From Xenophilus aerolatus (GTDB lineage: Bacteria; Pseudomonadota; Gammaproteobacteria; Burkholderiales; Burkholderiaceae_C): a stretch of 64,000 bases of DNA. The notes beneath the pieces are model-generated. The model was given only the letters and a program-made list of their open reading frames with translations. It was not told where the DNA came from and did not search any database. The DNA is taken from positions 682,001 to 746,000 of the forward strand of contig QAIB01000001.1 of the NCBI GenBank assembly GCA_030418545.1, read 5' to 3'. Below are positions 9,642-19,331 of this stretch, in pieces. The position numbers and the translations under genes are program-made. The number at the start of each line of letters is the position of its first letter. Position 1 is the first letter of the stretch.

Positions 9642-9857
9642 TCAGCGCTGCAGGCGCCACCAGCCACCCTGCTCGGTCGGCAGAGGCGCCGGATCGAGCT
9701 GCTGCCAGGCGCTTTGCACGATGCGACGGCGCTGCTCGGCTTCCAGCGCGCGCGCCATGCGCGCGGCCTGCCAGCTGCCCGTGAGCGCTTCACGCCGCCA
9801 GGTCTGCGCCAGGGTCTGCAGTTCGGTGTCGTCCAAGGCTTGCGGGGTGTCCATCAC
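9642..9857 (-). CDS. Hypothetical protein, 71 aa
   Basis: Small soluble protein, mostly helical by composition (ALDDTELQTLAQTWRREALT) with a Trp-rich C-terminus (GGWWRLQR). A GTG at 9857 is immediately followed by an ATG at 9854, and a GGAG site precedes them. No family recognised. It lies downstream of the NlpD-like gene on the same strand with a 121-base gap. Confidence 0.55.
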   Translation of the reverse strand: MMDTPQALDDTELQTLAQTWRREALTGSWQAARMARALEAEQRRRIVQSAWQQLDPAPLPTEQGGWWRLQR

Positions 9858-9978
9858 GGCAGTCGCTCCGGAGCGGGGATGTCGGGAGCTTAGGGCGCGC
9901 GCCGCCGCCGGTCACTACGCCAAATGCCGCAGGCCAGGTGGCCGAGGGCGCCGCCGCGGGCGGGATAGCGCGGTGGCG

Positions 9979-10512
9979 TCAGCGCGCCTTGCCGTCCAGG
10001 TAGGGCTGCGGATCGACCGCCACGCCCTGCTTGCGCACCTCGAAGTGCAGCTTCACGCGGTCGGTGCCGCTCCTGCCCATCTCGGCGATCTGCTGTCCCT
10101 GGCGCACGTTGTCCTTCTCCTTGACCAGGATCTTCTGGTTGTGCGCGTAGGCCGTGAGGAAGGTGTCGTTGTGCTTGACGATGACCATGTTGCCGTAGCC
10201 GCGCAGCTGGCCGCCGACGAAGACGACGCGTCCGTCCGCAGAGGCCAGCACCGGGTCGCCGGCCTTGCCGCCGATGTCCAGGCCCTTGTTGCTCCTGCCG
10301 TCGAAGCGGGCCAGCGTCGGGCCCTCGGCCGGGCGGATGAACGCGGCCGGTTGTGCAGGCGCGGCGGGCGCAGGGGCGGGCGCCGGCGCGGACGGCGCGG
10401 GCGCCTGGCGCGCGGGCGCAGGCTTGGGTGCGGGCGGCGGCGTGCTCGAGCAGGCCGCCAGAACGGCCGCGGTGGCGATCAGAAGGGAAGAGCGGAGGGT
10501 AGCGAAAGTCAT
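9979..10512 (-). CDS. NlpD-like lipoprotein with degenerate LytM domain
   Basis: 177 residues. A lipoprotein signal peptide ends LLIATAAVLAAC, with lipidation at Cys21. A Pro/Ala-rich stretch of about 35 residues follows, then an M23/LytM domain. In active LytM enzymes zinc is bound by a first-motif His and an HxH pair; here the first motif reads SNKGLDI (Asn for His) and the last reads VKLHFEVR (Lys for the first His). The same losses mark E. coli NlpD, which activates amidases rather than cutting peptidoglycan. Unlike NlpD there is no LysM domain. Probable role: envelope-anchored activator of cell-separation amidases. The activator role is inferred. Confidence 0.8.
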   Translation of the reverse strand: MTFATLRSSLLIATAAVLAACSSTPPPAPKPAPARQAPAPSAPAPAPAPAAPAQPAAFIRPAEGPTLARFDGRSNKGLDIGGKAGDPVLASADGRVVFVGGQLRGYGNMVIVKHNDTFLTAYAHNQKILVKEKDNVRQGQQIAEMGRSGTDRVKLHFEVRKQGVAVDPQPYLDGKAR

Positions 10513-10627
10513 TGTTCTGTGTGTCCCGTCGGGCGCGCATGTCGGGCGCGCGGATGGATGCAGCCGGTGCGCAGGACGGCACGCCCGGGCGTGGGGCCGT
10601 CGCGCCGCACCGTTGAAGGATCGGCTA

Positions 10628-10656
10628 GCTATGAAAATGATAGCTGCTCGCGCAGG
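10628..10656. repeat. Short palindromic repeat with right flank
   Basis: GCTATGAAAATGATAGC followed by TGCTCGCGCAGG. Lies between the ABC exporter stop and the NlpD-like gene. Confidence 0.7.
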
Positions 10657-10703
10657 CCCGGCATGCGGCCGACCTGTATTTGTCTTGTAAAGGTCTGCAG
10701 GAT

Positions 10704-12482
10704 TTAACGCGGCGTGCCGCGCGCCTGCACCTGCGTCGACAGATGCGGGTGCCTCGCCAGCAGTTCGTCGCGGGGACCGAAGTCTGCCACGCGCCCGGCT
10801 TCCAGGATGACGACCGTGTCGAAGCGTTCCAGCAGGCTCAGCCGGTGCACCGACGCGATCAGGCAGGCCTGCGGAAAGGCGCTGGCCATGCGTTCGAACA
10901 CCCGGCCCTCGGTCTGCGGGTCGAGGGCGCTCGTCGGCTCGTCCAAGAGCAGCAGCGAGCTGCCATGGGCCGCCAGCGCGCCGCGCGCCAAGGCCAGGCG
11001 TTGCCGCTGGCCGCCGGAGAGGTTGAAGCCGCGCTCTGTGAGCGGACTCGCCAGCCCGTCGGGCAGGCGGGCCAGCACCTCGTCGAAGGCGCTGGCGTGC
11101 ACCGACTGCTGCAGCACGGCCTCGTCGGCGGTCTCGCCGAAGGTGAGGTTCTCGCGCACGCTGGCCTCGAAGACCTCGGCCTCCTGCGGGATCAGGGTCG
11201 CCAGCGCGCGCAGCCGCGCCCAGGGCTGCGGCTGGCCGTCGATCGTGAGCGTGCCCTGTTGCGGCACATAGAGCCCGGCCAGCGCCCGCAGCAGCGTGCT
11301 CTTGCCGCCGCCGCTCGGGCCGATCAACGCCACCCGCTCACCGCGGCGCAGCGTGAGCGACAGATCGTGCAGGCCGCCGCCGCGGCTGCTGTCGGCATAG
11401 CCCCAGTGCACGCCGTGCACCGCCAAGGTGGTCCAGTGCGCGCCGGCGTCCACCGGCGGCGGTGCGACCGCCGGATCGCCCGGTGCGGCCCAGATCGGCT
11501 CGGCGCTGCCGTAGTCGGTGTGCATGCGCGCGAAGTTCTGGAAGTTGGCTGCCATCGAGCTCACGACCGACGCCGCCTGCTGCGCATACTGGTAGATCAT
11601 GAACACGGTGCCCAGCATCACCGCCGATGCCGTGCCGCCGGCCGAGATGGCCTGCCAGACGTAGATGGCCACCAGCAGCCAGGTCAGTCCCAGGCCCAGC
11701 ATGTCGACCGCGAACCACTTGCCCTCGTTGACCACGACTGCGCGCTTGAGCGGCGCCGACACCGCTTCCATGCGCCGGCGCAGCAGCCTGGCCGATGCCG
11801 CCTGCAGCCGAAGGCCGATCACCGTCGACGCGTTGCCGACGAAGTCGAGCAGCGCCGCGGCGTAGCGGCGGTCGGCGTCGTTCTCCTGCCGGGCCAGGAC
11901 CATCAAGGCCTTGTCGAAGCGCAGGATCGCCGCGCCGATCACGACGTAGCCCACCAGCGCGATCAGCCCGCTGGTGTGCGAGAGCAGCGCCAGTGCCACC
12001 AGCGGCCCTGCGAAGCTGAGCGCACTTTGCACGTAGACGAACTGGTTCTGCGCGAAGTCCGACAGCGCGCGGCTCGCCTGGTGCACCCGGTGCTGCAGTT
12101 CGCCCGAGTGGTGCCCGTCGCGCCAGGCCAGGGGAGCGGCAGTGATGCGCCCGTACAGCTGGTCGCTCAGCCGCTCGCGCACGCGCACGCCCACGTTGCG
12201 CTCGAGCACGCGGCCCGGCCCGTGCAGCAGCCAGGACACCAGGTATACGCCCATCAGCACCGCGATCCAGCGCCCCGCGGCGGGCACCTGGCCCTTCTGC
12301 AGCGCATTGATTGCCTGCGCCGCGAGCCAGGGCATGGCCAGCCGCACGAGCTGCGAGCCGCCCAGCAGCGCCGCCGCGCCCACGAGCTGGCCGCGCACGC
12401 CCTCGGCGTGCTGCCACAGCGCGCGGTAAAGGGTGCGGATGGCGCTGCTTGTCGTGGCGCTTGGCGTGCTGGCGGCGGTCAC
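10704..12482 (-). CDS. ABC transporter, fused membrane and ATPase domains
   Basis: 592-residue half-transporter of the exporter type: about six membrane helices (residues 30-330), then a nucleotide-binding domain with Walker A GPSGGGKST, signature LSGGQRQRLALARG and Walker B LLLLDEPTSALD. It would act as a dimer in the inner membrane. The helix order and D-loop resemble CydC/lipid-exporter families, but no feature fixes the substrate. It starts with GTG, 16 bases after the CreA-family gene, so the two are probably co-transcribed. Confidence 0.88.
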   Translation of the reverse strand: MTAASTPSATTSSAIRTLYRALWQHAEGVRGQLVGAAALLGGSQLVRLAMPWLAAQAINALQKGQVPAAGRWIAVLMGVYLVSWLLHGPGRVLERNVGVRVRERLSDQLYGRITAAPLAWRDGHHSGELQHRVHQASRALSDFAQNQFVYVQSALSFAGPLVALALLSHTSGLIALVGYVVIGAAILRFDKALMVLARQENDADRRYAAALLDFVGNASTVIGLRLQAASARLLRRRMEAVSAPLKRAVVVNEGKWFAVDMLGLGLTWLLVAIYVWQAISAGGTASAVMLGTVFMIYQYAQQAASVVSSMAANFQNFARMHTDYGSAEPIWAAPGDPAVAPPPVDAGAHWTTLAVHGVHWGYADSSRGGGLHDLSLTLRRGERVALIGPSGGGKSTLLRALAGLYVPQQGTLTIDGQPQPWARLRALATLIPQEAEVFEASVRENLTFGETADEAVLQQSVHASAFDEVLARLPDGLASPLTERGFNLSGGQRQRLALARGALAAHGSSLLLLDEPTSALDPQTEGRVFERMASAFPQACLIASVHRLSLLERFDTVVILEAGRVADFGPRDELLARHPHLSTQVQARGTPR

Positions 12483-12498
12483 CCTGGCGCGGCCTTTC

Positions 12499-12975
12499 TC
12501 ATTTCATCGGAATTGGCGTTGCGCGATCGACCGGCACCGCCGTCACCGCGTTCTGCGGCGAGCCGTCGATCAGCTTGTCGGAATAGGTGAGGTAGATCAG
12601 CGTGTTGCGCCTGGCGTCGACCAAGCGCACCACGCGCAGGCGCTTGAACAGGATCGACTGCCGCTCGGCGTACACCTCCTCGCGCTTGGGCAACGGGCCG
12701 GTGAAGCCGATCGGTCCGACCTGGCGGCAGGCGATCGACGCTTCGGCCTTGTCCTCGGCCAGGCCGAAGGCGCCGGAGATGCCGCCCGTCTTGGCGCGCG
12801 AGACGTAGCAGGTCACGCCGTTCACGCGCGGGTCGTCGTAGGCGTCGACCACGATCTTGTGGTCGGGGCCGATGAGCTTGAAGGCGGTGTCGACGTCGCC
12901 GACCGTCTCTGCGCCGGCCGTGGAAGCCGCGGCGCCGGCCAGGGCGCACATCAGCAGCGTAAGGAGCTTGTTCAT
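12499..12975 (-). CDS. creA: CreA family periplasmic protein
   Basis: 158 residues with a signal peptide ([22 protein letters not shown]). The mature part has the CreA pattern: [20 protein letters not shown], then [20 protein letters not shown] and a C-terminal [19 protein letters not shown]. The two conserved cysteines probably form a disulfide. The molecular function of CreA is unknown. The start at 12975 is chosen because it opens the signal peptide; an upstream in-frame start at 13008 falls inside a repeat element. Confidence 0.9.
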   Translation of the reverse strand: MNKLLTLLMCALAGAAASTAGAETVGDVDTAFKLIGPDHKIVVDAYDDPRVNGVTCYVSRAKTGGISGAFGLAEDKAEASIACRQVGPIGFTGPLPKREEVYAERQSILFKRLRVVRLVDARRNTLIYLTYSDKLIDGSPQNAVTAVPVDRATPIPMK

Positions 12976-13008
12976 GGCGTTCGCGAATCCTCGGCAGTGG
13001 CCTGCCAT

Positions 13009-13038
13009 GCTATGAAATCGGTAGCTGCTTGCGCAGGT
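13009..13038. repeat. Short palindromic repeat with right flank
   Basis: GCTATGAAATCGGTAGC followed by TGCTTGCGCAGG, between the Nudix gene and creA on the same strand. Confidence 0.7.
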
Positions 13039-13089
13039 GGGACGGGGGCTGCGAGCCGATCGGGCTCGAAATGCCGCGTCGCCACCGGC

Positions 13090-13638
13090 TCACACGATGT
13101 CGACCGTGTGGATGCGGTACTCGCCCTGGCGGCGGTCCTCGAAGAAGCGTTCGAGCGCCTCGCGCACCGTCCGAAAGGCAATCTCGTCCCAGGGAATCTC
13201 TTCCTCGGTGAAGAGCTTCGCCTCGATGGTCTCGTGCCCCGGCGCGAAGATGTCGCTGAGCAGCTTGGCGCGGTAGAACAGGTGCACCTGCCCGACGCGC
13301 ACCACGTTCATCAGCGCGAAGAGCCCGCCCAGCTCGTACTGGGCACCGGCTTCCTCGTCGGTCTCGCGCGCAGCGCCCTCGGCGGTGGTCTCGCCCAGTT
13401 CCATGAAGCCGGCGGGCAGGGTCCACTTGCCCCAGCGCGGCTCGATGTTGCGCTTGCACAGCAGCACCTTGTCGCCCAGCACCGGGATGGTGCCGACGAC
13501 GTTGAGCGGGTTCTCATAGTGGATCGTGCCGCAGGCCGGGCAGACGGCGCGTTCCTTGACGTCGCCGTCGTCGGGCACGCGGTACACCACCGCGGTGCCG
13601 CAGTTCTTGCAGTGCTTGATCAGGGGGCGGGTGAACAT
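13090..13638 (-). CDS. Nudix hydrolase with N-terminal zinc ribbon
   Basis: 182 residues. An N-terminal zinc ribbon has two CxxC pairs (CKNCG and CPACG). The Nudix box reads GFMELGETTAEGAARE followed by TDEEAG, matching Gx5Ex7REUxEExGU. The zinc ribbon plus Nudix arrangement is shared with NudC-like and ADP-ribose/NADH pyrophosphatases, but the NudC substrate motif is not clearly seen, so the substrate (a nucleoside diphosphate linked to another moiety) is left open. Lies 33 bases after the FAH-family gene on the same strand. Confidence 0.9.
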   Translation of the reverse strand: MFTRPLIKHCKNCGTAVVYRVPDDGDVKERAVCPACGTIHYENPLNVVGTIPVLGDKVLLCKRNIEPRWGKWTLPAGFMELGETTAEGAARETDEEAGAQYELGGLFALMNVVRVGQVHLFYRAKLLSDIFAPGHETIEAKLFTEEEIPWDEIAFRTVREALERFFEDRRQGEYRIHTVDIV

Positions 13639-13671
13639 CGCGCTCGGGCGGGCCTGTTGCTCAGGGCGCGC

Positions 13672-14373
13672 TCAGGCGACTTTCACCGTCAGCGTCGGCA
13701 GGCCGGCCACCTGGCCGACCATCGTGTCGCCCGACACCACAGCCGCCACGCCTTCGGGCGTGCCGGAGTAGATCAGGTCGCCGGGCTGCAGCTCCCAGGC
13801 GGCCGACAGGTGCTCGATGGTCTCGGCCACGTTCCAGATCAGCTTGGCGACGTTGCTGCGCTGGCGGTCGGTGCCGTTGACCTGCAGCGAGATCTCGGCG
13901 TTCTCGACGTCGCCGGCCTCGGCCTTGGGCACGATCGGGCCGATGGGCGCGCTCTGCTCGAAGCCCTTGCCGATGTCCCAGGGACGGCCCTGCTTCTTCA
14001 TGTCGTTCTGCAGGTCGCGGCGCGTCATGTCCAGGCCCACGGCCCAGCCGAAGATGTGCTTGTGTGCATCGGCGGCAGCGATGTTCCTGCCGCCGGTGCC
14101 GATGGCGACCACGAGCTCGATCTCGTGGTGCAGGTTCTTGGTGAGGGACGGGTAGGCCATGGTGCCGGTGCTGCCGGCATCGACCACCACCAGCGCGTCG
14201 GCCGGCTTCATGAAGAAGAAGGGCGGCTCGCGGCCGGTGAAGCCCATCTCCTTGGCATGCTCCTCGTAGTTGCGGCCCACGCAGTAGATGCGGTGGACGG
14301 GAAACCGGGCGCTGCTGCCCGCCACGGGAACCGACACCACGGGTGCCGGGCTGAAGACATAGTCGGTGGCCAT
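13672..14373 (-). CDS. Fumarylacetoacetate hydrolase family protein (fumarylpyruvate hydrolase-like)
   Basis: 233 residues forming one FAH domain: IYCVGRNYEEHAKEMG, PPFFFMKPADA, then NLHHEIELVVAIG with the metal-binding Glu residues, GYAVGLDMTRR-like GWAVGLDMTRRDLQ, and C-terminal GDLIYSGTPEGVA. The short length and sequence resemble fumarylpyruvate hydrolases of the gentisate pathway. The divergent neighbour at 14487 is a glutathione-dependent isomerase of the maleylpyruvate/maleylacetoacetate type, the enzyme for the preceding step, so the pair could work together in aromatic ring breakdown. No ring-cleavage dioxygenase is in the window. Confidence 0.85.
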   Translation of the reverse strand: MATDYVFSPAPVVSVPVAGSSARFPVHRIYCVGRNYEEHAKEMGFTGREPPFFFMKPADALVVVDAGSTGTMAYPSLTKNLHHEIELVVAIGTGGRNIAAADAHKHIFGWAVGLDMTRRDLQNDMKKQGRPWDIGKGFEQSAPIGPIVPKAEAGDVENAEISLQVNGTDRQRSNVAKLIWNVAETIEHLSAAWELQPGDLIYSGTPEGVAAVVSGDTMVGQVAGLPTLTVKVA

Positions 14374-14486
14374 CGGAATGCTCTTTCTGGGAAGGGGAAA
14401 AGGCGCGAGGCGGCCAGTGTGCCAGAGCCGGCGCGCATCGGCTGGCGCGCGGCGGCGGTGGGCGGTGCGGGCGTATCCTCGGGCGC

Positions 14487-15128
14487 ATGATGAAGCTGCA
14501 CAACTACTTCCGCTCCTCGGCCTCGTACCGCGTGCGCATCGCCCTGAACCTCAAGGGCATGGCCTACGACTACGTCCCGGTGCACATCGCGCGCGGCGAG
14601 CACAAGACCGGTCCCTTCGCCAGCCTGTCGGCCGACCGCCTGGTGCCCCTGCTCGAGGACGAGGGCGAGCGCTTTTCGCAGTCGATGGCGATCATCGAGT
14701 ACCTCGACGAGATCCAGCCCGAGCCGCCGCTGCTGCCGGCCGACCCGGTGGGCCGCGCCCACGTGCGTGCGCTGGCGCAGTCGATCGCGTGCGAGATCCA
14801 CCCCATCAACAACCTGCGCGTGCTCAAGTACCTGGTGAGCGAGCTGAAGCTCGACGAGGCGGCCAAGAACGCTTGGTACCGCCACTGGGTGCGCGAGGGC
14901 CTGCTGGCCTTCGAACGGCAGCTCGCCCAGCACCCGGCGGGCATCTATTGCTGGGGCAACACGCCGACGCTGGCCGACTGCTGCCTGGTGCCGCAGATCT
15001 TCAACGCCCAGCGCTTCGACTGCGACCTGAGCGGCCTGCCGCGCACGATCGCCGCCTACGAGGCCTGCCAGCGCCTGGATGCCTTCCAGCGCGCCCAGCC
15101 CTCGCAGTGCCCCGATGCCGAAGCCTGA
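14487..15128 (+). CDS. maiA: Maleylacetoacetate/maleylpyruvate isomerase, GST zeta class
   Basis: 213 residues. The zeta-class glutathione motif SSASYRVRIALNLKG is near the N-terminus; a thioredoxin-like domain is followed by an all-helical GST C-domain (TPTLADCCLVPQIFNAQRF). It isomerises maleyl to fumaryl intermediates using glutathione, feeding the divergently encoded FAH-family hydrolase. The sequence cannot decide between maleylacetoacetate (tyrosine) and maleylpyruvate (gentisate). Its 3' end overlaps the proposed pgeF start by 14 bases. Confidence 0.88.
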   Translation: MMKLHNYFRSSASYRVRIALNLKGMAYDYVPVHIARGEHKTGPFASLSADRLVPLLEDEGERFSQSMAIIEYLDEIQPEPPLLPADPVGRAHVRALAQSIACEIHPINNLRVLKYLVSELKLDEAAKNAWYRHWVREGLLAFERQLAQHPAGIYCWGNTPTLADCCLVPQIFNAQRFDCDLSGLPRTIAAYEACQRLDAFQRAQPSQCPDAEA

Positions 15129-15930
15129 CGCCGCCATGGCCTGGCCGGCCGACTGGATTGTGCCCGACTGGATTGTGCCCGACTGGCCGGCGCCGCCCGG
15201 CGTGCGCGCGCTGTGCACCACGCGCGCCGGCGGCGTTTCCCAGGGCGGCTACGCGAGCCTCAACCTGGGCGACCACGTGGGCGACCGGCCCGAGCACGTC
15301 GCCGAGAACCGGCGCCGCCTGCGCGAAGCCATCGGCGCCGAGCCCGTCTTCCTGCGCCAGGTGCATGGCACCGACTGCGCCGCGCTGGCCACGCCCGGCC
15401 CGGGCGCGCCGACCGCGGACGCGGCGCTGGCCGATGCCGTCGGCGTCGCTGCGACGGTGATGGTGGCGGACTGCCTGCCCGTCCTGCTGTGCAGCGAGGA
15501 CGGCCGTCGCGTGGCCGCGGCCCATTGCGGCTGGCGTGGCCTGGCCGCCGGGGTGCTGGAGCGGGCCTACGCATCGTTTCGGCCGCCAGCGCCCGCGGAT
15601 GCTGCGCAGGGTGCTACGAAAATCATAGCGTGGCTGGGTCCCTGCATCGGCCCGGAGGCGTTCGAGGTCGGCGACGAGGTCCGGGCGGCCTTCGTGGCCC
15701 ATGCGGCCGAGGCCGCCGATTGTTTTCGTCCCGGCCCGCGGCCGGGCAAGTGGCTGGCCGACCTGCCGGCGCTCGCGCGCCAGCGCCTGCAGGCGCTGGG
15801 CGTCGGCGCGGTGCACGGCAACGACGGCAGCGCGCCGTGGTGCACCGTGGGCAACCCCTCAAGGTTCTTTTCGCACCGGCGCGACGGGGCTGGCAGCGGG
15901 CGCTTCGCCGCCCTGGTCTGGCGCGTCTGA
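15115..15930 (+). CDS. pgeF: Multicopper-type laccase-domain protein PgeF/YfiH
   Basis: About 271 residues of the YfiH family, purine nucleoside and peptidoglycan-editing enzymes with a Cys/His zinc or copper site. Motifs: RAGGVSQGGYASLNLGDHVG, QVHGTDC, VADCLPVLL, AHCGWRGLAAGV and GPCIGPEAFEVG; together these supply the His/Cys ligands. The start is uncertain: ATG 15115 overlaps maiA, ATG 15136 is the alternative, and neither has a clear ribosome binding site. Two oddities: a 15-base tandem duplication near the N-terminus and a palindromic repeat inside the coding region (see separate entries). Confidence 0.85.
   Translation: MPKPDAAMAWPADWIVPDWIVPDWPAPPGVRALCTTRAGGVSQGGYASLNLGDHVGDRPEHVAENRRRLREAIGAEPVFLRQVHGTDCAALATPGPGAPTADAALADAVGVAATVMVADCLPVLLCSEDGRRVAAAHCGWRGLAAGVLERAYASFRPPAPADAAQGATKIIAWLGPCIGPEAFEVGDEVRAAFVAHAAEAADCFRPGPRPGKWLADLPALARQRLQALGVGAVHGNDGSAPWCTVGNPSRFFSHRRDGAGSGRFAALVWRV
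15151..15186 (+). repeat. 15-bp tandem duplication in pgeF
   Basis: GACTGGATTGTGCCC occurs twice in a row and is followed by a third partial GACTGG, encoding DWIVPDWIVPDW. A recent slippage-type duplication that keeps the frame. Confidence 0.85.
15613..15630. repeat. Palindromic repeat inside pgeF
   Basis: GCTACGAAAATCATAGC lies within the coding frame and encodes residues around ATKIIA. The adjoining bases on its left (CTGCGCAGG) are the reverse complement of the usual right flank CCTGCGCAG, so this is a full copy in reverse orientation. It sits in a variable loop between conserved blocks. Confidence 0.65.
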
Positions 15931-16167
15931 AGCGGCGGCGTTGGCCGCGGCGCGCGCCGCGGCCTGGGCCTGCGCCTCGCGTTCCTTCGCGGCGCGCCGG
16001 CGCGCGGGCGTCGCCAGCAGGTACACCACCAGCGCCACGGGCAGCAGCCCGTACAGCAGGAAGGTGAAGACGGCGCCCAGCACGGTGCCGTTGGTGGCGG
16101 TGGCTTCGGCGACGGCCATCATCACGGCCACGTACAGCCATGCGATCACGACGAGATGGATGAACAC
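15859..16167 (-). CDS. Small two-pass membrane protein
   Basis: 102 residues from the GTG at 16167: two hydrophobic segments (VFIHLVVIAWLYVAVMMAV and GAVFTFLLYGLLPVALVVYL), then a basic Arg/Ala-rich cytoplasmic tail with a long Ala/Glu helix and a Pro-rich end. No family recognised. Its last 72 bases overlap the end of pgeF on the opposite strand. A start further upstream at 16206 adds only polar residues. Confidence 0.65.
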   Translation of the reverse strand: MFIHLVVIAWLYVAVMMAVAEATATNGTVLGAVFTFLLYGLLPVALVVYLLATPARRRAAKEREAQAQAAARAAANAAASDAPDQGGEAPAASPVAPVRKEP

Positions 16168-16297
16168 GGTTTCAGCTCGGGGTGGCGCACCGCCGCTGTG
16201 GGGCATGCCAAAAAGTGCCTTGGAAATGCAGGATACTCAATCCACGCGCCACGTTCCGCAGTGGTCGCGACCCCAGGCGAGGAACACAGGAGACCCC

Positions 16298-18025
16298 ATG
16301 ACACAGGACCAGGCCATGGCGAGCGAGATGATGGGCTCGTTCCAGAAGGCGCTGAGCGAGGGCTGGCAGAAGGCGCTCTCGTCCTTCGGTGAACTCGGCC
16401 AGGGCGGTGCCTTCGGCGGCGGCCCGCAGTGGAACCTGCCGAGCTTCCAGTTCGCGCCCGACAAGCTGGTGAGCATCCAGCGCGAATACGTCGAGGAAGC
16501 CAGCGCCCTGTGGCGCCAGGGCCTCATGGCGCAGCCCGAGGGCGACAAGCGCTTCGCGGCCGAGCCCTGGCACCAGAACCCCATGGCCGCGTTCTCGGCG
16601 GCGGTCTACCTGCTCAATGCGCGCACCCTGATGTCGATGGCCGAGGCGGTCGAGGCCGACGCGAAGACCAAGGCCCGCCTGCGCTTCGCGGTCGAGCAGT
16701 GGATGGCGGCTTCGGCGCCCAGCAACTACATGGCCTTCAACGCCGAGGCGCAGCAGCAGGCACTGAAGACGCAGGGCGAGAGCATCGCCAAGGGCATCCG
16801 CAACCTGGTGCACGACATCCAGCAGGGCCACGTCAGCATGACCGACGAGAGCGCCTTCGAGGTCGGCCGCAACGTGGCGACCACCGAGGGCGCGGTGGTG
16901 TACGAGAACGAGCTCTTCCAGCTGCTCGAGTACAGGCCGCTCACGCCCAAGGTGCACGAGCGCCCGCTGCTGCTGGTGCCGCCGTGCATCAACAAGTTCT
17001 ACATCCTCGACCTGCAGCCCGAGAACTCGCTGATCCGCCACGCCGTCGCCCAGGGACACCGCACCTTCGTGGTCAGCTGGCGCAATCCCGACGAGTCGAT
17101 GGACCAGGTCACCTGGGACGACTACATCGAGAAGGGCGCGATCCAGGCCATCCAGGCGGTGCGCGAGATCACCGGGCAGGACAGGAAGGGCGGCCAGATC
17201 AACACGCTGGGCTTCTGCGTGGGCGGCACCATCCTCGGCACCGCGCTGGCCGTGCTGGCCGCGCGCGGCGAGCACCCCGCCGCCTCGGTCACCTTCCTGA
17301 CCACGCTGCTGCGCTTCCAGGACACGGGCATCCTGGACATCTTCATCGACGAGAACTTCGTGCGCTTTCGCGAGATGCAGATGGGCAAGGGCGGCCTGCT
17401 GCCCGGCGGCGACCTCGCATCGACCTTCAGCTTCCTGCGGCCCAACGACCTGGTATGGAACTACGTCGTCGGGAACTACCTCAAGGGCGAGACGCCGCCG
17501 CCCTTCGACCTGCTCTACTGGAACAGCGACGCGACCAACCTGCCAGGGCCGATGTACTGCTGGTACCTGCGCAACACCTACCTCGAGGACAAGCTGGCCG
17601 ACCCGGACGCCGTCACCGTCTGCGGCGAGAAGATCGACCTGCGCGCGATCCAGGCACCCGCCTACATCTACGGCTCGCGCGAGGACCACATCGTGCCCAT
17701 CGGCGGTGCCTACGCGTCGACCCAGATACTCACGGGCAAGAAGCGCTTCGTCATGGGCGCCTCGGGCCACATCGCCGGCGTCATCAACCCGCCCGCCAAG
17801 AAGAAGCGCAGCTTCTGGACCCGCGAAGACGGCAAGCTGCCTGCGACCCACGCCCAGTGGCTCGAAGGCGCGACCGAGCATCCCGGCAGCTGGTGGACCG
17901 ACTGGGACGCCTGGCTCAAGCCCCACGGCGGCAAACAGATCCCGGCCCCCAAGGCCTTCGGCAAGGGCATGGCCTACAAGGCCATCGAACCCGCGCCCGG
18001 GCGCTACGTCAAGGCCAAGGCCTGA
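16298..18025 (+). CDS. phaC: Class I poly(3-hydroxyalkanoate) synthase
   Basis: Polymerises 3-hydroxybutyryl-CoA into PHB on the granule surface. 575 residues, normal for class I. An alpha/beta-hydrolase core carries the lipase-like box GFCVGG with catalytic Cys307; Asp463 (GSREDHIVP) and His491 (SGHIAGV) complete the triad. The N-terminal 200 residues are the synthase-specific N-domain. The ATG at 16298 follows an AGGAGA site. phaA follows after 61 bases; the reductase phaB is 10.5 kb downstream. Confidence 0.97.
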   Translation: MTQDQAMASEMMGSFQKALSEGWQKALSSFGELGQGGAFGGGPQWNLPSFQFAPDKLVSIQREYVEEASALWRQGLMAQPEGDKRFAAEPWHQNPMAAFSAAVYLLNARTLMSMAEAVEADAKTKARLRFAVEQWMAASAPSNYMAFNAEAQQQALKTQGESIAKGIRNLVHDIQQGHVSMTDESAFEVGRNVATTEGAVVYENELFQLLEYRPLTPKVHERPLLLVPPCINKFYILDLQPENSLIRHAVAQGHRTFVVSWRNPDESMDQVTWDDYIEKGAIQAIQAVREITGQDRKGGQINTLGFCVGGTILGTALAVLAARGEHPAASVTFLTTLLRFQDTGILDIFIDENFVRFREMQMGKGGLLPGGDLASTFSFLRPNDLVWNYVVGNYLKGETPPPFDLLYWNSDATNLPGPMYCWYLRNTYLEDKLADPDAVTVCGEKIDLRAIQAPAYIYGSREDHIVPIGGAYASTQILTGKKRFVMGASGHIAGVINPPAKKKRSFWTREDGKLPATHAQWLEGATEHPGSWWTDWDAWLKPHGGKQIPAPKAFGKGMAYKAIEPAPGRYVKAKA

Positions 18026-18086
18026 GCGCGTCGCCCATCCCACCCACCCCCGCATCCACGTTCGCATTCATCCGGAGAGGACCATC

Positions 18087-19265
<1,179 letters not shown>

Positions 19266-19306
19266 CCATAGCGGCCTGGCCCCGGCGCCGGGTTTCTTCA
19301 CCAGCA

Positions 19307-19330
19307 GGCCGCGCGACGCGCGGCCTTTTT
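19307..19330 (+). terminator. Intrinsic terminator after phaA
   Basis: GGCCGCGC-GAC-GCGCGGCC followed by TTTTT. The next gene's first ATG lies two bases past the T-run. Confidence 0.92.
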
Positions 19331-19331
19331 C

